A stretch of DNA of 64,000 nt. It comes from Apium graveolens (Eukaryota > Streptophyta > Magnoliopsida > Apiales > Apiaceae). The notes beneath the pieces are model-generated. The model had not been told where the DNA came from. It was given only the letters and a program-made list of their open reading frames with translations, and did no database searches. Every line of letters starts with the position of its first letter. Within the stretch, counting starts at the first letter, position 1. The position numbers and the translations under genes are program-made. The stretch spans positions 70,380,920-70,444,919 of the forward strand of contig NC_133653.1 of assembly GCF_009905375.1 (NCBI RefSeq), given 5' to 3'. Positions 35,954 to 47,085 of the stretch are shown here, one piece after another.

Positions 35954-37615
35954 TCAGAATCTTGCTAAGGAAAACAAATGAGGATATTTCTCGAACATCT
36001 CACTCTCAAGTTCCCAGGTTGATTCCTCAACCATAGGGTTTCTCCACAAAACTCGCACTAGAGATACAGACATATTTCTTAATACTTTCTCCTGCCGATC
36101 TAAAATTCTTACCGGTTGTTCTACAAAAGACAAATCAGGTTGGATATCTACCGGTTCATATTCTATTACATGCCTAGAATCAGGATTATATCGCTTAAGC
36201 ATCGACACGTGAAACACATTGTGAATATGCTACAAATGAGGCGGTAAGCCCAACTCATAGGCAACTTTTCCTAATTTCTTCAAAATTTCAAACGGTCCGA
36301 CGTATCGTGACTTTAATTTACCCTTGTTGCCAAATCTGGTCAATCCCTTCCATGGCGATATTTTGAGTAACACATGCACTCCCTCTTGGTAGTCTATATC
36401 CTTCCTAGCTTGATCTGCATATTTGCGTTGTCTATTTTGTGTTGCATCTAGTCGCTTTCGAATGAGTTCTATCTTTTCTTTAGGCTGCTGGATTAATTCG
36501 GGACCCAAAATTTTGCGTTCTCCAATTTCATCCCAACACACTGGTGATCTGCATTTTCTTCCATATAGAGCTTCGTAAGGCGGCATTCCAATGCTTGCAT
36601 GATAGCTGTTGTTGTAAGAAAATTCAACTAAAGGTAAATGCTCATCCCAACTGCCCTCGAAATCAATCGCACAAACTCGCAACATGTCTTTGATTGTCTG
36701 AATAGTTCTTTCACTTTGCCCATCAGTTTACGGATGATAAGCGGTGCTCATGTTTAATTTGGTTCCAAGACATTCTTGAAATTGTCTCCAAAATCTTGAA
36801 TTAAATCGGGGATCTCGATCAGACACAATACATATTGGAACTCCATGTCGCATCACAATTTCCTTGAGATATAGGTGCACTAGTTTGTCAAGTGAAAATC
36901 TTTCATTAATCGGTAGAAAATGTGCCGACTTTGTTAGTCTATCAATGACTACCCTTATAGCATCAGGATTTGCTTTAGTCCGTGGAAGTCCTACCACAAA
37001 ATCCATCGCTAGATGTTCCCATTTCCATTCCAGAATATCCAATGGTTGCAGTAATCCACTTGGACGTTGATGTTCCGCTTTGACTCGCTGGCATGTGTAG
37101 CATTTACTCACCCATTCCGCTATCTATGTCTTCATATTTGGCCACCAAAAGTTTTCTTTCAGATCGCGGTACATTTTTGTACTTCCCGGATGTATGGAGT
37201 ACTTCGAACTGTGTGCATCCCGCAATATTTCCTCTTTCAGATCTGCTATATTAGGGATCCAGATTCTTGATGCAAAGCGTAGAATTCCTTCATTATCTTT
37301 CTGGGTTATGATTTCTTCTCGTGTTAAGTCATCATCTCGACCCATCACTTCTTTTTGACTTCGACGAATCTTTTCCAATAAATCTGGTTGAAAAGTCATC
37401 ACGTAGATAGCTTCAGTAGATTCATTAGGAACATGAATCTCAATCTCTAAAATTTTAAATTCTTTGGCTAATTCCTCGGATGAAGTGAACAAATTTAATC
37501 TTTCTTTTAGGCTCAGCGCATCTGCCACAACGTTCGCTTTCCCTGGATGATAACTCATTGTAACATCGTAATCTTTAATCAATTCCAGCCATCGGCGTTG
37601 CCTCATGTTAAGTCC
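35954..37615 (-). pseudogene. pol: Integrase with chromodomain-like tail (T2)
   Basis: Reading leftwards, HPGKANVVADALS ends RNase H. The zinc region follows (HSSKYSIHPGS... [12 protein letters not shown]), then the core [24 protein letters not shown] and YHP-stop. After a TAA at about 36726 the frame resumes as the Glu-bearing segment and MLRVCAIDFEGSWDEHL. The tail reads KVAYELGLPPHL, stop, then FHVSMLKRYNPDSRHVIEY and VLWRNPMVEESTWELESEM to KYPHLF. Catalytic residues D and D are present. Fewer stops than T1: three in-frame, near 37112-37123, 36726 and 36227. Confidence 0.9.
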
Positions 37616-38934
37616 TTATGCGTAAAGATGTACTTCAAACTTTTATGATCTATGTAGATTTCATATTTTTCACCGTAGAGATAGTGTCTCCAAAGTTTTA
37701 GTGCAAATACGATTGCTGCTAATTCCAGATCATGTGTATTATACTTCTGTTCATGAGGTTTTAATTATCTTGAGGCATATGCAATGATGTTACCGTGTTG
37801 CATCAATACACATCCTAATCCGCGGTATGAAGCATTGCTGTAAATTACAAAATCTCCATGCTCATCTGGCAATACGAGTACCGGTGCGGTTACTAACCGA
37901 TTCTTCAATTCTTGGAAACTTTCTTCACATTTGTTATCCCATATGAACTTTTCACTTTTTCGGGTTAACTTGGTCAATGGTGTTGCTATTTTCGCAAAAT
38001 CTTTGACAAACCTTCTATAGTATCCTGCCAATCCCAAGAAACTTCAAACTTCGGTTGGTGTCTTCAGCCTTTCCCAATTCAACACAGCTTCAATCTTTAT
38101 TGGGTCGACTTGTATGCCTTCTCTACTTATGATATGCCCTAAAAATTGTACTTCCTTTAACCAAAATTCACATTTCGAGAACTTCGCGTACAATTGTTCT
38201 TTCCTCAGAATTTCCAAAGCAATCCTCAAATGCTCAGCAGGCTCATCTTCAGTCTTTGAGTAAATTAAGATGTCATCAATAAATACAATCACGAATTTAT
38301 CCAAGTACCTCTTAAATACCCTGTTCATTAAGTCCATGAATGTTGATGGCGCGTTGGTCAAACCGTATGCCATTACCAGAAACTCATAATGTCCGTATCT
38401 AGTACAAAAAACAGTCTTGAGGATATCTTCAGCCTTAATCTTCAATTGATGATAGACGGATCTCAAATCTATCTTCGAAAACCATGGGGCTCCTTTTAGA
38501 TGATCAAACAGATCGTTGATCCTCGGTAAGAGATATTTATTCTTGATAGTCAGCTTATTCAGTTCCTGATAATCAATGCATAATCGCATGCTGCCATCTT
38601 TCTTCTTTACGAACAATACAGGTGCACCCCATGGGGATATACTGAGTCTTATGATGCCTCGGTCTAGAAAATCTTGTAATTGCGTTGACAACGCTTTCAA
38701 TTCGACTGGTACCATTCGATACAGAGCTTTTGAAACTGGTTTTGTACCTGGTGCTAAGTCAATTATAAATTTAATTTCTCGGTCTGACGGTAACCCTGGA
38801 AGCTCGTCTGGAAAGACATCAGGAAATTCACATACAACTGGAATACCTTCTATTTTGGGACTTCCTTTCTCGGTATCTGACACATAGGCTATATACAACT
38901 CCCATCCCTGTTGAAGTAGTAATTTGGTCTGCAT
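37607..38934 (-). pseudogene. pol: Reverse transcriptase and RNase H (T2)
   Basis: Frame 38934-38044 holds the RT almost entire: [53 protein letters not shown] at the active site, and [15 protein letters not shown] stop at about 38042 lies just before [17 protein letters not shown]. RNase H carries YSNASYRGLG, so the first catalytic Asp has become Asn. Another stop lies near 37765, where the frame would reach [18 protein letters not shown] frameshift near 37610 breaks the end. It reads the same frame as T1, with different stops. Confidence 0.9.
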
Positions 38935-38944
38935 TAATGTCAGA

Positions 38945-39720
38945 AATTTCCTTTGCTGTTTTTTGCCTCAGAATATTACCATTGCATTTTTCGCAGTTCG
39001 CAATTTTACTTTCTTGTTCACGCAATCAATCTGAGCATTATGACAAGCTAACCAATCCATTCCCAAAATAACATCAAACTCTCTTAACTTAAAAGGAATC
39101 AAGTCTACGGAGAAATGATGTTCGGCTATTTCGATATCATACGCAGGACATACTCGATCTACCAGAACTTGGTCGTCATTCACTAATTTTATAATTAATG
39201 TCTCGCCCAACCATTCAATTTCGTAATGTAGTTTATCAAGGAATTCTTCAGAGATAAAAGATCTTGTAGCTCCAGAATCAATTAGTACTTTTGAATTTAC
39301 GGAATTCACCAAAAGCGTACCTGCAATTACACTAGGATTCTGTACTGCTTCTTTCATTGTCATATTGAAAGTCCTTGCTCTGGGTTGATTAGGCGGCAGT
39401 GGAGGAGGTAATGCCAACACTTTAGGAATACTAGCTTCTATTGCTGACCCTTTGCAATTCCTAGCGATATGCCCTTTCTTTCCACATTGGAAGCAAGTAA
39501 CTTCTTTCTTTCCTGTTGGACATTCATTGGAGTAGTGCCCTTTTTGCTTACATTTGAAATATGTCACATCTGGCTTGATACAGACACCGGTATGTTTTCG
39601 ACCACAAGTCTTGCAATACGGTATTGGGACTCTGGCAATTCCCTGCTGACTGGGAGCTTGGAAACGATTACGTGTCTGTTGATTACCTTGTCCTATCCTT
39701 TTAAAATTCATATTTGTCCA
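38945..39720 (-). pseudogene. gag-pro: Gag zinc knuckles fused to protease (T2), long intact stretch
   Basis: This minus-strand frame of 247 codons starts MNFKRIGQGNQQTRNR. It contains YCKTCGRKHTGVC, YFKCKQKGHYSNEC and CFQCGKKGHIARNC, then a proline-rich linker. The protease follows: VLIDSGATRSFIS with the active-site Asp, and DVILGMDWLACH. It shows that Gag and protease share one frame in this family. It ends at a stop or shift near 38965 before the RT frame begins. Confidence 0.9.
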
Positions 39721-40512
39721 GGCTTAAAATCCCGGCTTCTTGCTGGAGCGGCTTTGGAAACTTCTCTGTCCTATTTCCTTTTAGGATCTTTCGCTTTCTC
39801 CCTCAATAATCAAGGCTTTCTGGACTACGACGGTATAAGTCGTTAATTCAAAAACTGCAACTTGACTACGGATCCATGGTCGTAATCCTTCTTGAAACCT
39901 TTGGACTCGTTTTTCTTCAGTATCAATTTGTTCTAGAACAACTCTAGCCAATTCAGTAAATCTGGCTTCATACTCTGTCACGGACATACTTCCCTGCTTC
40001 AGTTCCAAAAACTTAATCTGTATCTGATTCTTCACATAGTGAGGAAAATGTTTCTCTAAGAACAGCTCTTTAAACCTATCCCAGGATACAACATCTTCAC
40101 CTTCTAAAGCCTTCTTAGATTCCCACCAATAATTCGCTTCTCCTTTCAATAAGTAACCAGCAAAATCAGTCTTCTGGTCTTCACCTACCTTTATGAGCGC
40201 AAATGCTTTCTCTATTTCTTTTAACCAAGTGGTAGCCTTAATAGGATCTGTTGTTCCCTTAAATTCTGGAGGTTTAACCGACTGAAACTGCTTGAAGGTA
40301 ATAACAGGTATAGCTGATGGTATCTGGGGCTCAGGACGAGGTGGCTGTTGTAACATTTATTATTGAATCTGCTGCTGCTGTTGTTGCATCTGTTGTTGCA
40401 TCATTACCATCTGTTGTTGCAACAGATGGAACATTTGGTTCATGGTATCATTGGTCTGTTCTTCAAAATTGTTGTTGGAGGTCTCAATCCTAATCTTTCT
40501 TTTTGGTGCCAT
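39721..40512 (-). pseudogene. gag: Gag N-terminal and capsid region (T2)
   Basis: The start ATG is at 40512-40510, giving MAPKRKIRIETSNNNFEE and a Gln/Met-rich stretch (QMFHLLQQQMVMMQQQ). Two adjacent stops at 40354-40360 replace Gln codons. The capsid (retrotransposon gag domain) then reads FKGTTDPIKATTWLKEIEKA, YWWESKKA and VTEYEARFTELAR, up to a stop near 39780 after GESERS. Gag would form the particle. The TTG-initiated extension upstream of 40512 is not likely. Confidence 0.85.
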
Positions 40513-40954
40513 TTTCTGATAATAAAACAAATGATTTCTTTTTAACAGTTTATTAAGCAATTGACCAGTAGGTAAGAAAACAATTTATCATGTATTAACA
40601 AAATTTAGATAATGGTTCGAAAAAAGTAAACAGTTAAATAAAATGATTGTTCTTTTTTTTTTCTCTACAGAATTTAATGTACGAAAAACTGTAAAACAGT
40701 AAAGTAAAGGTAAGTACTAAAAAACTGTAAAGGCTGAAATTTAAATAAAAGAAAATTTGAAAAGTTCATTTTATATATCTAACACCAGCTCCAGGTGTGA
40801 ATGCTTGGTATACAAAAAGTCTCGCTCTGCTGGTTATGGCTATTGCTACAAGTCAAGCTAACTACTACACACATACACTACTCACTATGTCATACTAGGC
40901 TGCATCTATATACATCAGTCACCTACACCATGTCAGTCCCCTGTAGTCAAAACC

Positions 40955-41682
40955 TCAGAACCCCAGCGGTATACGCCTCAGCTCGTCTCGAAGTATCTGA
41001 ACCAATGTTTGTGCTAGACGGAAAATCCTATAAAACTCTGCAAAGGAAGGCAGCCCGTTATGTGTCAAATCATCTAACTCCCATGTAGCACTCATCAGGG
41101 TAGACTGTAACCTATGTCTCATCATATAATTCGGCTGTAATGCGGCTAGTGGTCCTCGGTCTCTCTGATCAAACAAGTGCATAATCTCTCTACACTGGGC
41201 TCTCCAGTACTCAACATCCTCTCTCATAACACTGTAGTCATGATACGGTACCATATGTGGATGTGCAACATGACCTACTGACTCCTGTGACTGAACCCTC
41301 TGCATCCCTATACCTTGCTGTGGGAACCTCATCTGTAACTCTACATCGTGCTCACCCATACCCTCAATTGGAATCATCTGGAATATCTCTGGCTTTGGAG
41401 CATGTACCGGAATAGGAGGTAACGCTAGTGGTGGTGGAAGATCTGCCTCAATTCCTGGCATGAACTGATGCTCTACTGGAAGTGGAGGTGGAAGCATCCG
41501 CTCAAAGAACTCCAACATATCAAACATCTCTACTGGATCATGAACTATCCCTGGCACTGGTGGTGCTGGCTCCTGGGGCAATGGGGGAGGAGGTGGAAGA
41601 GGTGGAAACATAAACTCAGATACTGGTGGAATAACTGGTGCAACTGGTCCTGTAACTGTCCTTTCAGAAGAACCTGAATAAC
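40955..41682 (-). CDS. Extra ORF upstream of gag in T2, split by S2
   Basis: This minus-strand frame is open from the S2 insertion site to a stop at 40955. Its start lies on the far side of S2. On the minus strand the ATG is 53182-53180, followed by 10 further bases to 53170. Those bases include one copy of the CTGAC duplication, after which the frame continues at 41682. Removing S2 and one duplication gives 246 codons without a stop. Residues 1-110 are proline-rich (PPLPPPPPLPQEP, DLPPPLALPPIPVHAPKP). The rest is charged and probably helical (YWRAQCREIMHLFDQRD, FYRIFRLAQTLVQILRDE). It precedes gag by about 440 bp. I recognise no domain. It stays open while gag-pol next to it is full of stops. 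Confidence 0.6.
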
Positions 41683-41687
41683 CTGAC

Positions 41688-42307
41688 TGTTAGGTCACAC
41701 ACACTGTAGAAGGGGGTTGAATACAGTGTTGACCACAATCAAATCAAATATAAGACTCAAGTAACAGAATACAGATTTTATTCAACACACTAAACTTTGT
41801 TATAATATGGAACTGTCCTCTCTTAGTGATGAACAAATTATCACGAGAGCTGCTAGGGTTATAATGAATAATAATTTCGATTATGATAACACATATAGTG
41901 TAAATCCTATGCTTGTGTTTATATACTACACAGTTATAAGATAAACTTCTAATTAATATTGAATATAATTCTGCTTCCTAAAATATATCAATCAGTTATC
42001 TTTTTTTCCAAGTATTCTGTTCTTTATAGAATTCTTTATTCATGCATATCTCTTCTTGTATTTGTCTTGATCTTCTTTTCTTTCAATCAGCCGCCTTCCT
42101 TATCTGAAAGTCTCCTTAAGTCCTGATATTATCTCCTGATAAATATCTCCTGTTAACTTAAGTTCTAATAACTTAAGTTCTGATATCTTAAGTTCTGACT
42201 TCAGTATAAGTACTGATTTCCAGTTAAGTACTGATTTGTCCTGTTAAGTAAGATCTGAAAACTAAACACAAATCATATTAGACATGACATCACAAATATA
42301 TCTAAAA
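41688..42307 (-). repeat. 3' LTR of S2, about 620 bp
   Basis: The LTR starts TGTTAGGTCACAC and ends ATCTAAAA; the partner ends ATCTAACA, so the terminal C has mutated. A minus-strand TATATAAA lies at 41918-41925. Near 42160-42200 a 15-bp unit around TAAGTTCTGATAACT is repeated. Confidence 0.93.
41701..41729 (-). other. LTR inner-end stem-loop (S2, left copy)
   Basis: ACACTGTA at 41701-41708 pairs with TACAGTGT at 41722-41729 around GAAGGGGGTTGAA (13 nt). It begins 13 bp from the LTR end. Confidence 0.8.
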
Positions 42308-42321
42308 TCTCCCCCAACTTG
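42308..42321 (-). other. Polypurine tract of S2
   Basis: Minus-strand CAAGTTGGGGGAGA directly abuts the 3' LTR. It is the expected primer for plus-strand DNA synthesis. Confidence 0.85.
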
Positions 42322-42543
42322 TAAATTAGCATAATATACAAGTTTAACAGATATTTGATGATGTCAAAAACATTAAGTACAAATGCATGAGAATTTGACT
42401 AGATAACTACAACTTACAGTCCTTTCAGCTTTACCATCCTTAAGATCTGATATCAGCTTCAGTCTGTATACACTTCAGAATTTAAGCAGTTGTACATCTT
42501 CGACTTGGCTTCAATTTCTGATCTTTATGATGTCAGGATTTGT

Positions 42544-45270
42544 TTAGAGATATTTCTTCAAAAGACATCTCTCAGCATATTCAAGTTCATTGACCATCCT
42601 CCTTTTAGCACTTTTCAATTCAGCTGTATCTTCACCAGTTTGAAAAATAGCAGCCCTGAGATCATTTATTTTAGCTTTCCTTATGTCCTGATCAAGTCTG
42701 ATCAAATATGTTTTGTCAGACTCTAGATTGAATTCCACAGCCTTATAACCCAGAAAAGTAGTTATGATCTTAGCAGTGTTAGGCTTCATTTCAACAATAT
42801 CACCTTTGTGATCTCTGTACTTGGGACAGTATGGGCTGTCAGACTTTACAGAGTAAAGCTTCTTTTGTCTTTAAATTTGTGACTTTAAATAACATGCAGC
42901 ACCATCTGTTAATCTATTTTTCACTTGAAGTAAAAATAGAACATGCTCCGGTTCTTCAAAATACTTCAGTGAAATAGCATTCTTCCTGATCTGGAATACC
43001 CTACCATTTGTCATAAAATATAACATGGTATGTTCTTTCAAAACAGAATGGTAAACCATTTGTACAGATTCAAGTTGATTCAATCTTTCAGGAGTTGCTC
43101 CTACTCCTGGTTCACTTAAGGAAGTTGGATCATTGGTAGTGTTGTGTACTCTTCTTTCATCAGAACTACCCAATCCAGATTTATCTCTTGCTTCATTTCC
43201 TGTAACAACTCTTGCTTCAAAACCACTTGATGCAGTCTTCAAAGGCTCAGTCTGTTAAGCTTTGGTGAATCCTGGTAGGAGTATCTTTGAAGGTTTAACA
43301 TGAGCAATGTCAGAGGTTTCCTTTTCCTTAACTTTTGATATCAAGTCAACTTGAGCTATGTCAGAGGTTGCTTGCTTCACTATCATATCAGAACTTACTA
43401 AGTCTTGACTCTGAACAACATGAGCCATGTCAGAGGTTGTTTGAGAAATATTATTTTTCATCAGAGTAAGACTAACATCTTCTTCATCAATTATTTCTTC
43501 ATCCATGACTGGCATATAAACCTTTACAGGTTCATCAACTTTTTCTTTGCCCTTGGACCTTGAATCTACTTCCACTTGTGATTTAGCTTTGGTTGCCTCA
43601 GAATTTGTTCTTTCTTTTATCACAATACCCTTAAGCTTTGGAAGTTTCTTTTCAACAACAAAAGCTTTAGATTTTGTCTTGACACTTTCTTCTTTGAGTC
43701 TAGCTTCTTCTTCCTTTAGACTCTCAAAGTTCATTCCTGGATTTTCTTTAAGAAATAATTTCTTTGAAATTTCTTCATCAAGTTCCAGATGTTCACCAGA
43801 ACTTATTGTTTTACCAGTATCAGAACTTATTCTTCTCCCAGTATCAGAACTTATTCCTTGACTTGTAATTCTAGCTTTACTTGATGAAAATCCTTTGCCT
43901 TGACCTTGACCTCTACCCTTATCAGAGTTACCCTGGTCATCATTTCCATCATCCTTTCCCTTCAGTGTCTGAATAGATTTCCATTTGGACATAATCACTT
44001 TCTCCCCCTTTTTGGCATCAGCAGGTAAAAGAAGAGAGACAAGCAATTCCACTGAGGATTGGATCTCATTGAGTTGAGTTTGCTGAGAAGCTTGATTCTG
44101 TAGAATTTCAGCAATCTGAGTTTGTTGTTTCTCCTGAGTTTTCTCAATGTAGGCAATTCTGTCAAAGGCAGGCTTGAAAAATCTGTTCTTTTCAAGTTTC
44201 ACATTCATATCTTGCTGGATCAAGGTTTCTTGAATTTTATTCACCTTGGCATGAGTTGTTGAGTGTTGACCTTGAAGGTGCCTAGTACTCAATACAGTAA
44301 CTCTCAGCTGTGCCTTGAAATCATCATTTATCAGCATTTCATCAGCTTTTGCCAGATGCTCAGCAAGAATCTTTTCAGAAGGAACAAAACTAACTGTGTT
44401 CCATTCCTTAGTCCACTCCTTTCCTCTAGGAGTTTCATTCCAAGGTACCGATGCTTCCCCTCTAACAAACTTCTTGACTAAATCAGCTTTATTAACTGTT
44501 TGTTGAGGTGCATGTCCTGATGGACCAGCTGCATCAGCATCTAGATTAGTAGCAGCTTCACCAATAGTTTCAGCATTATCAGCATCAGAACTTATAGATC
44601 CCATAGTATCAGCATCCTCTGATAGAATAGCAGTATGTGAGGCAATCGAGGTTTTAACACCATCCTCTAAATTCTGATCTATAGCTAAGTTCTGATCAAC
44701 AACCAAATCTTGATACCCACCTAAAGTCTGATTTTCATCATCCAGATTCTTAATTGGTGTAGTTGGAACATCTTCATTGAAATCAGCATCTTGAATTGGT
44801 GTTGTTGGTGGAGTGAGTTGAGTTGCTGGAGCTTCCAAGTACAGAACCTCAGGCACAATCAAGTTATGAATATCAATTTCAGCACTTGTACCTGGGTCTT
44901 CAGTATGTACTTGTTCAATTATAGGTGACACATGAGGTGTTGGCACTCTGTCTTGAGCAGTTTCTGGTTGTGCAGAAGGAAGTGATTCAATAACAATTGG
45001 TTATGTTGGGATCAGAGATTCCTGACCCCCTTCCTTAGCTGCTTCCTCATCTTCTAAATCTGACTCAACTGTGTCCCTGTGAGCTCTTTGCTTTTTCATT
45101 TTCTTCAAGGGTGGAGACACTATAGGAGCTTTATCATTAGGATTTAGCTTTCTAAGCCTTTTGAGAGGCCTAGAACTCCCAGTTACAGTATCTTTCTGAG
45201 AAGAGACCTTCTCAGCTTCTACAACAACAGGTTTTGAAATAGGAACCTGTTCCTCCAATGTTTTCTCAAA
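42544..45270 (-). pseudogene. Sirevirus extra ORF after pol (S2), about 900 codons with three stops
   Basis: One minus-strand frame runs from about 45270 to 42544, broken only by stops at about 45001, 43255 and 42871. It encodes a hydrophilic protein: acidic, Asp/Ser-rich N-terminal part (PTTPIKNLDDENQTLGGYQD); a region with WNETPRGKEWTKEWNTVSF; a coiled-coil-like Gln-rich stretch (YIEKTQEKQQTQIAEILQN); Ser/Lys-rich repeats with ISSDTG twice; and a C-terminal part (YLIRLDQDIRKAKINDLRAA). Its place matches the env-like ORF of Sireviruses. I see no signal peptide or membrane segment, so an envelope role is not supported here. The first ATG is uncertain, and a spliced start from 45817 is possible. 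Confidence 0.7.
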
Positions 45271-45550
45271 TCATATAAATTTATTCTTGACCATTATTAA
45301 ATCAAAACATTCATCACATGATAAAATTTAAAATTGATGAAGTAAAGATTAACAAATTGCAATTAAAATATGCACAGTCACAAAATTTGAGAAACAACGA
45401 TCAAATCTTGCAATTAAATTAAAATTTCATTCACATATCAGATGATTACATTTGATGAAATTTATCAATTACATGCAAAAGTACAAGATAGACCTAATCT
45501 TAGAATCTTAGCATCAATAGCCTTAGTCCTAGTCTAAGAAGACCTAACGA

Positions 45551-45817
45551 CTAGCTTCTTCTGCTGCTGACGAAGAGCACTGCAAGACGAATGATTCGTT
45601 CTTGCTGACGGAGAGCTTCTCTCCTTTCCTCTTCCAGACGATCACAATGGAGATGATAGTCCATATAAAAGAATAAGAGGTATGTGTGAACCTCTTGTGG
45701 AACTGAGTTCCAGATCTCTTCAGGAATGACAGTTACATGCCACTCCTGTCGCCAATCATCACAACTCAACTCGATATTGAAAGTATCATAGTTCAGGAGC
45801 AAGTTGAAATGAACCAT
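45551..45817 (-). CDS. Small ORF, 88 aa, ahead of the S2 extra ORF
   Basis: It starts with ATG (MVHFNLLLNYDTFNIELSCD), has a tryptophan pair (WRQEWHVTVIPEEIW) and ends in a charged helix (RLEEERREALRQQERIIRL). It matches nothing I know. It is intact although pol is broken. An AT-rich stretch of about 265 bp separates it from the long extra ORF, which is in another frame, so it may be a first exon. A minus-strand TATTTAAA at 45891-45898 with ATTGG behind it could be a promoter. Confidence 0.45.
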   Translation of the reverse strand: MVHFNLLLNYDTFNIELSCDDWRQEWHVTVIPEEIWNSVPQEVHTYLLFFYMDYHLHCDRLEEERREALRQQERIIRLAVLFVSSRRS

Positions 45818-45890
45818 GTTTTTGATGAGTTTGAAAAAAAAATGAGTTTGTGAGAAAATGAAAGATGTATTGGCTGGAAAGAGTAGTTGG

Positions 45891-45904
45891 TTTAAATAAC
45901 CAAT
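45891..45904 (-). promoter_or_regulatory. Possible TATA and CCAAT boxes ahead of the 88-aa ORF
   Basis: On the minus strand ATTGG (45900-45904) is followed by TATTTAAA (45891-45898), 74 bp before the ATG at 45817. The distance fits a short leader. AT-rich chance matches cannot be excluded. Confidence 0.3.
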
Positions 45905-46497
45905 AGAATACCAAGAGACGCAAGAAGTATTGAATAGTTACAGAGAATGTGAAAAGTCACCAAGAAAATTTAATTTTGATTTTCTAATGCATATTACTTA
46001 ATACCAGCAATGCATTTGGGTCTTCCCTTCCACATTTTTACTCTCGATCTCAAAGGAGTACCTGATTTTTTATTTCTTTTCTTTTCTTTTTCTTTTGATA
46101 AGTGAGGCTTATCAGCACTTAGTACATCCATCAAATTTACTAACATCAGAACTTAACAGATAAGAAGCACTATTCTAGTTTTTGACTTAGTAATAAGATA
46201 CACAAAGTAAACTTCAACTAAGCTCAATATCATAATTTGCTTGTGTTAAAAGATTTCCACATAAACAATTACTTCAAACATGGGATCTTTAGTATTTAAA
46301 GACTACTAGGTCATCATCTAGCACAGTTATCCTCATTGGATTGAATAGTCATAGAAACATTCATATCACTATCAGAGTTTAGAAATTCACATCAGACAAC
46401 AATCAACACTTAGAAAATTTCAATTTAAGCACAAAATACACAAAAATAGTAATATCTGTAAATACTGATCATAAATTTTGATGTATCAGAACATAAA
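45905..46497 (-). other. Spacer between pol and the extra ORF of S2
   Basis: AT-rich, no reading frame of note. It includes one TCAGAACTT motif (46146-46154), showing that the motif also occurs outside coding sequence. Confidence 0.5.
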
Positions 46498-47085
46498 CTA
46501 AGCATATTTAGAGAAAGAACCTAAAACCATTCCAAGTTCATTTACCAATCTTGTAAAAGTAGCTTCACACAGTGGTTTTGTGAAGATATCTGCTAGTTGT
46601 TAATCTGTTGGAACAAAATAAAATTCTACTGTACCTTCATCCATATGTTCCCTTATGAAGTGGTACCTAATGCTGATGTGCTTTGTCATTGAGTGTTGAA
46701 CTGGATTACCTGTCATAGCAATAGCACTTTGATTATCACAGTAAATAGGGATTTTAGAATATATTAACCCATAATCCAGTAACTGATTCTTCATCCAAAG
46801 AATCTGTGCACAACAGCTTCCTACAGCAATGTACTCTGCTTCTACAGTTGATGTGGAAATTGACTTCTGTTTCTTGCTAAACCAAGAAATCAATCTGCCT
46901 CCAAGAAATTGGCAGCTTCCACTTGTGCTTTTCCTGTCAATTTTGCATCCTGCAAAATCTGCATCTGAGTAACCTATTAGCTTAAAATCTGATTCTCTAG
47001 GATACCACAATCCCAGATCAGCTGTACCCTTAAGGTACTTGAAAATTCTTTTCACAACTGTTAAGTGAGGTTCTCTTGGATCTGC
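46498..47085 (-). pseudogene. pol: Ty1/copia RNase H (S2)
   Basis: After RF-stop-ADPREPHL (Gln codon changed to TAA) the frame encodes RIFKYLKGTADLGLWYPRE, GYSDADFAGCKIDRKSTSG, STSTVEAEYIAVGSCCAQIL and YCDNQSAIAM. These supply the catalytic D, E and D of RNase H. After a stop (PTD-stop-QLADIFTKPL) pol ends at about 46498 with LGMVLGSFSKYA. This enzyme removes RNA from the RNA-DNA hybrid. Only single-base stops spoil it. Confidence 0.92.

Noticed and set aside
42544..45270. Calling the S2 extra ORF a viral envelope gene
   Set aside because: I see no signal peptide, membrane anchor or glycoprotein-like Cys pattern. Only its position matches.
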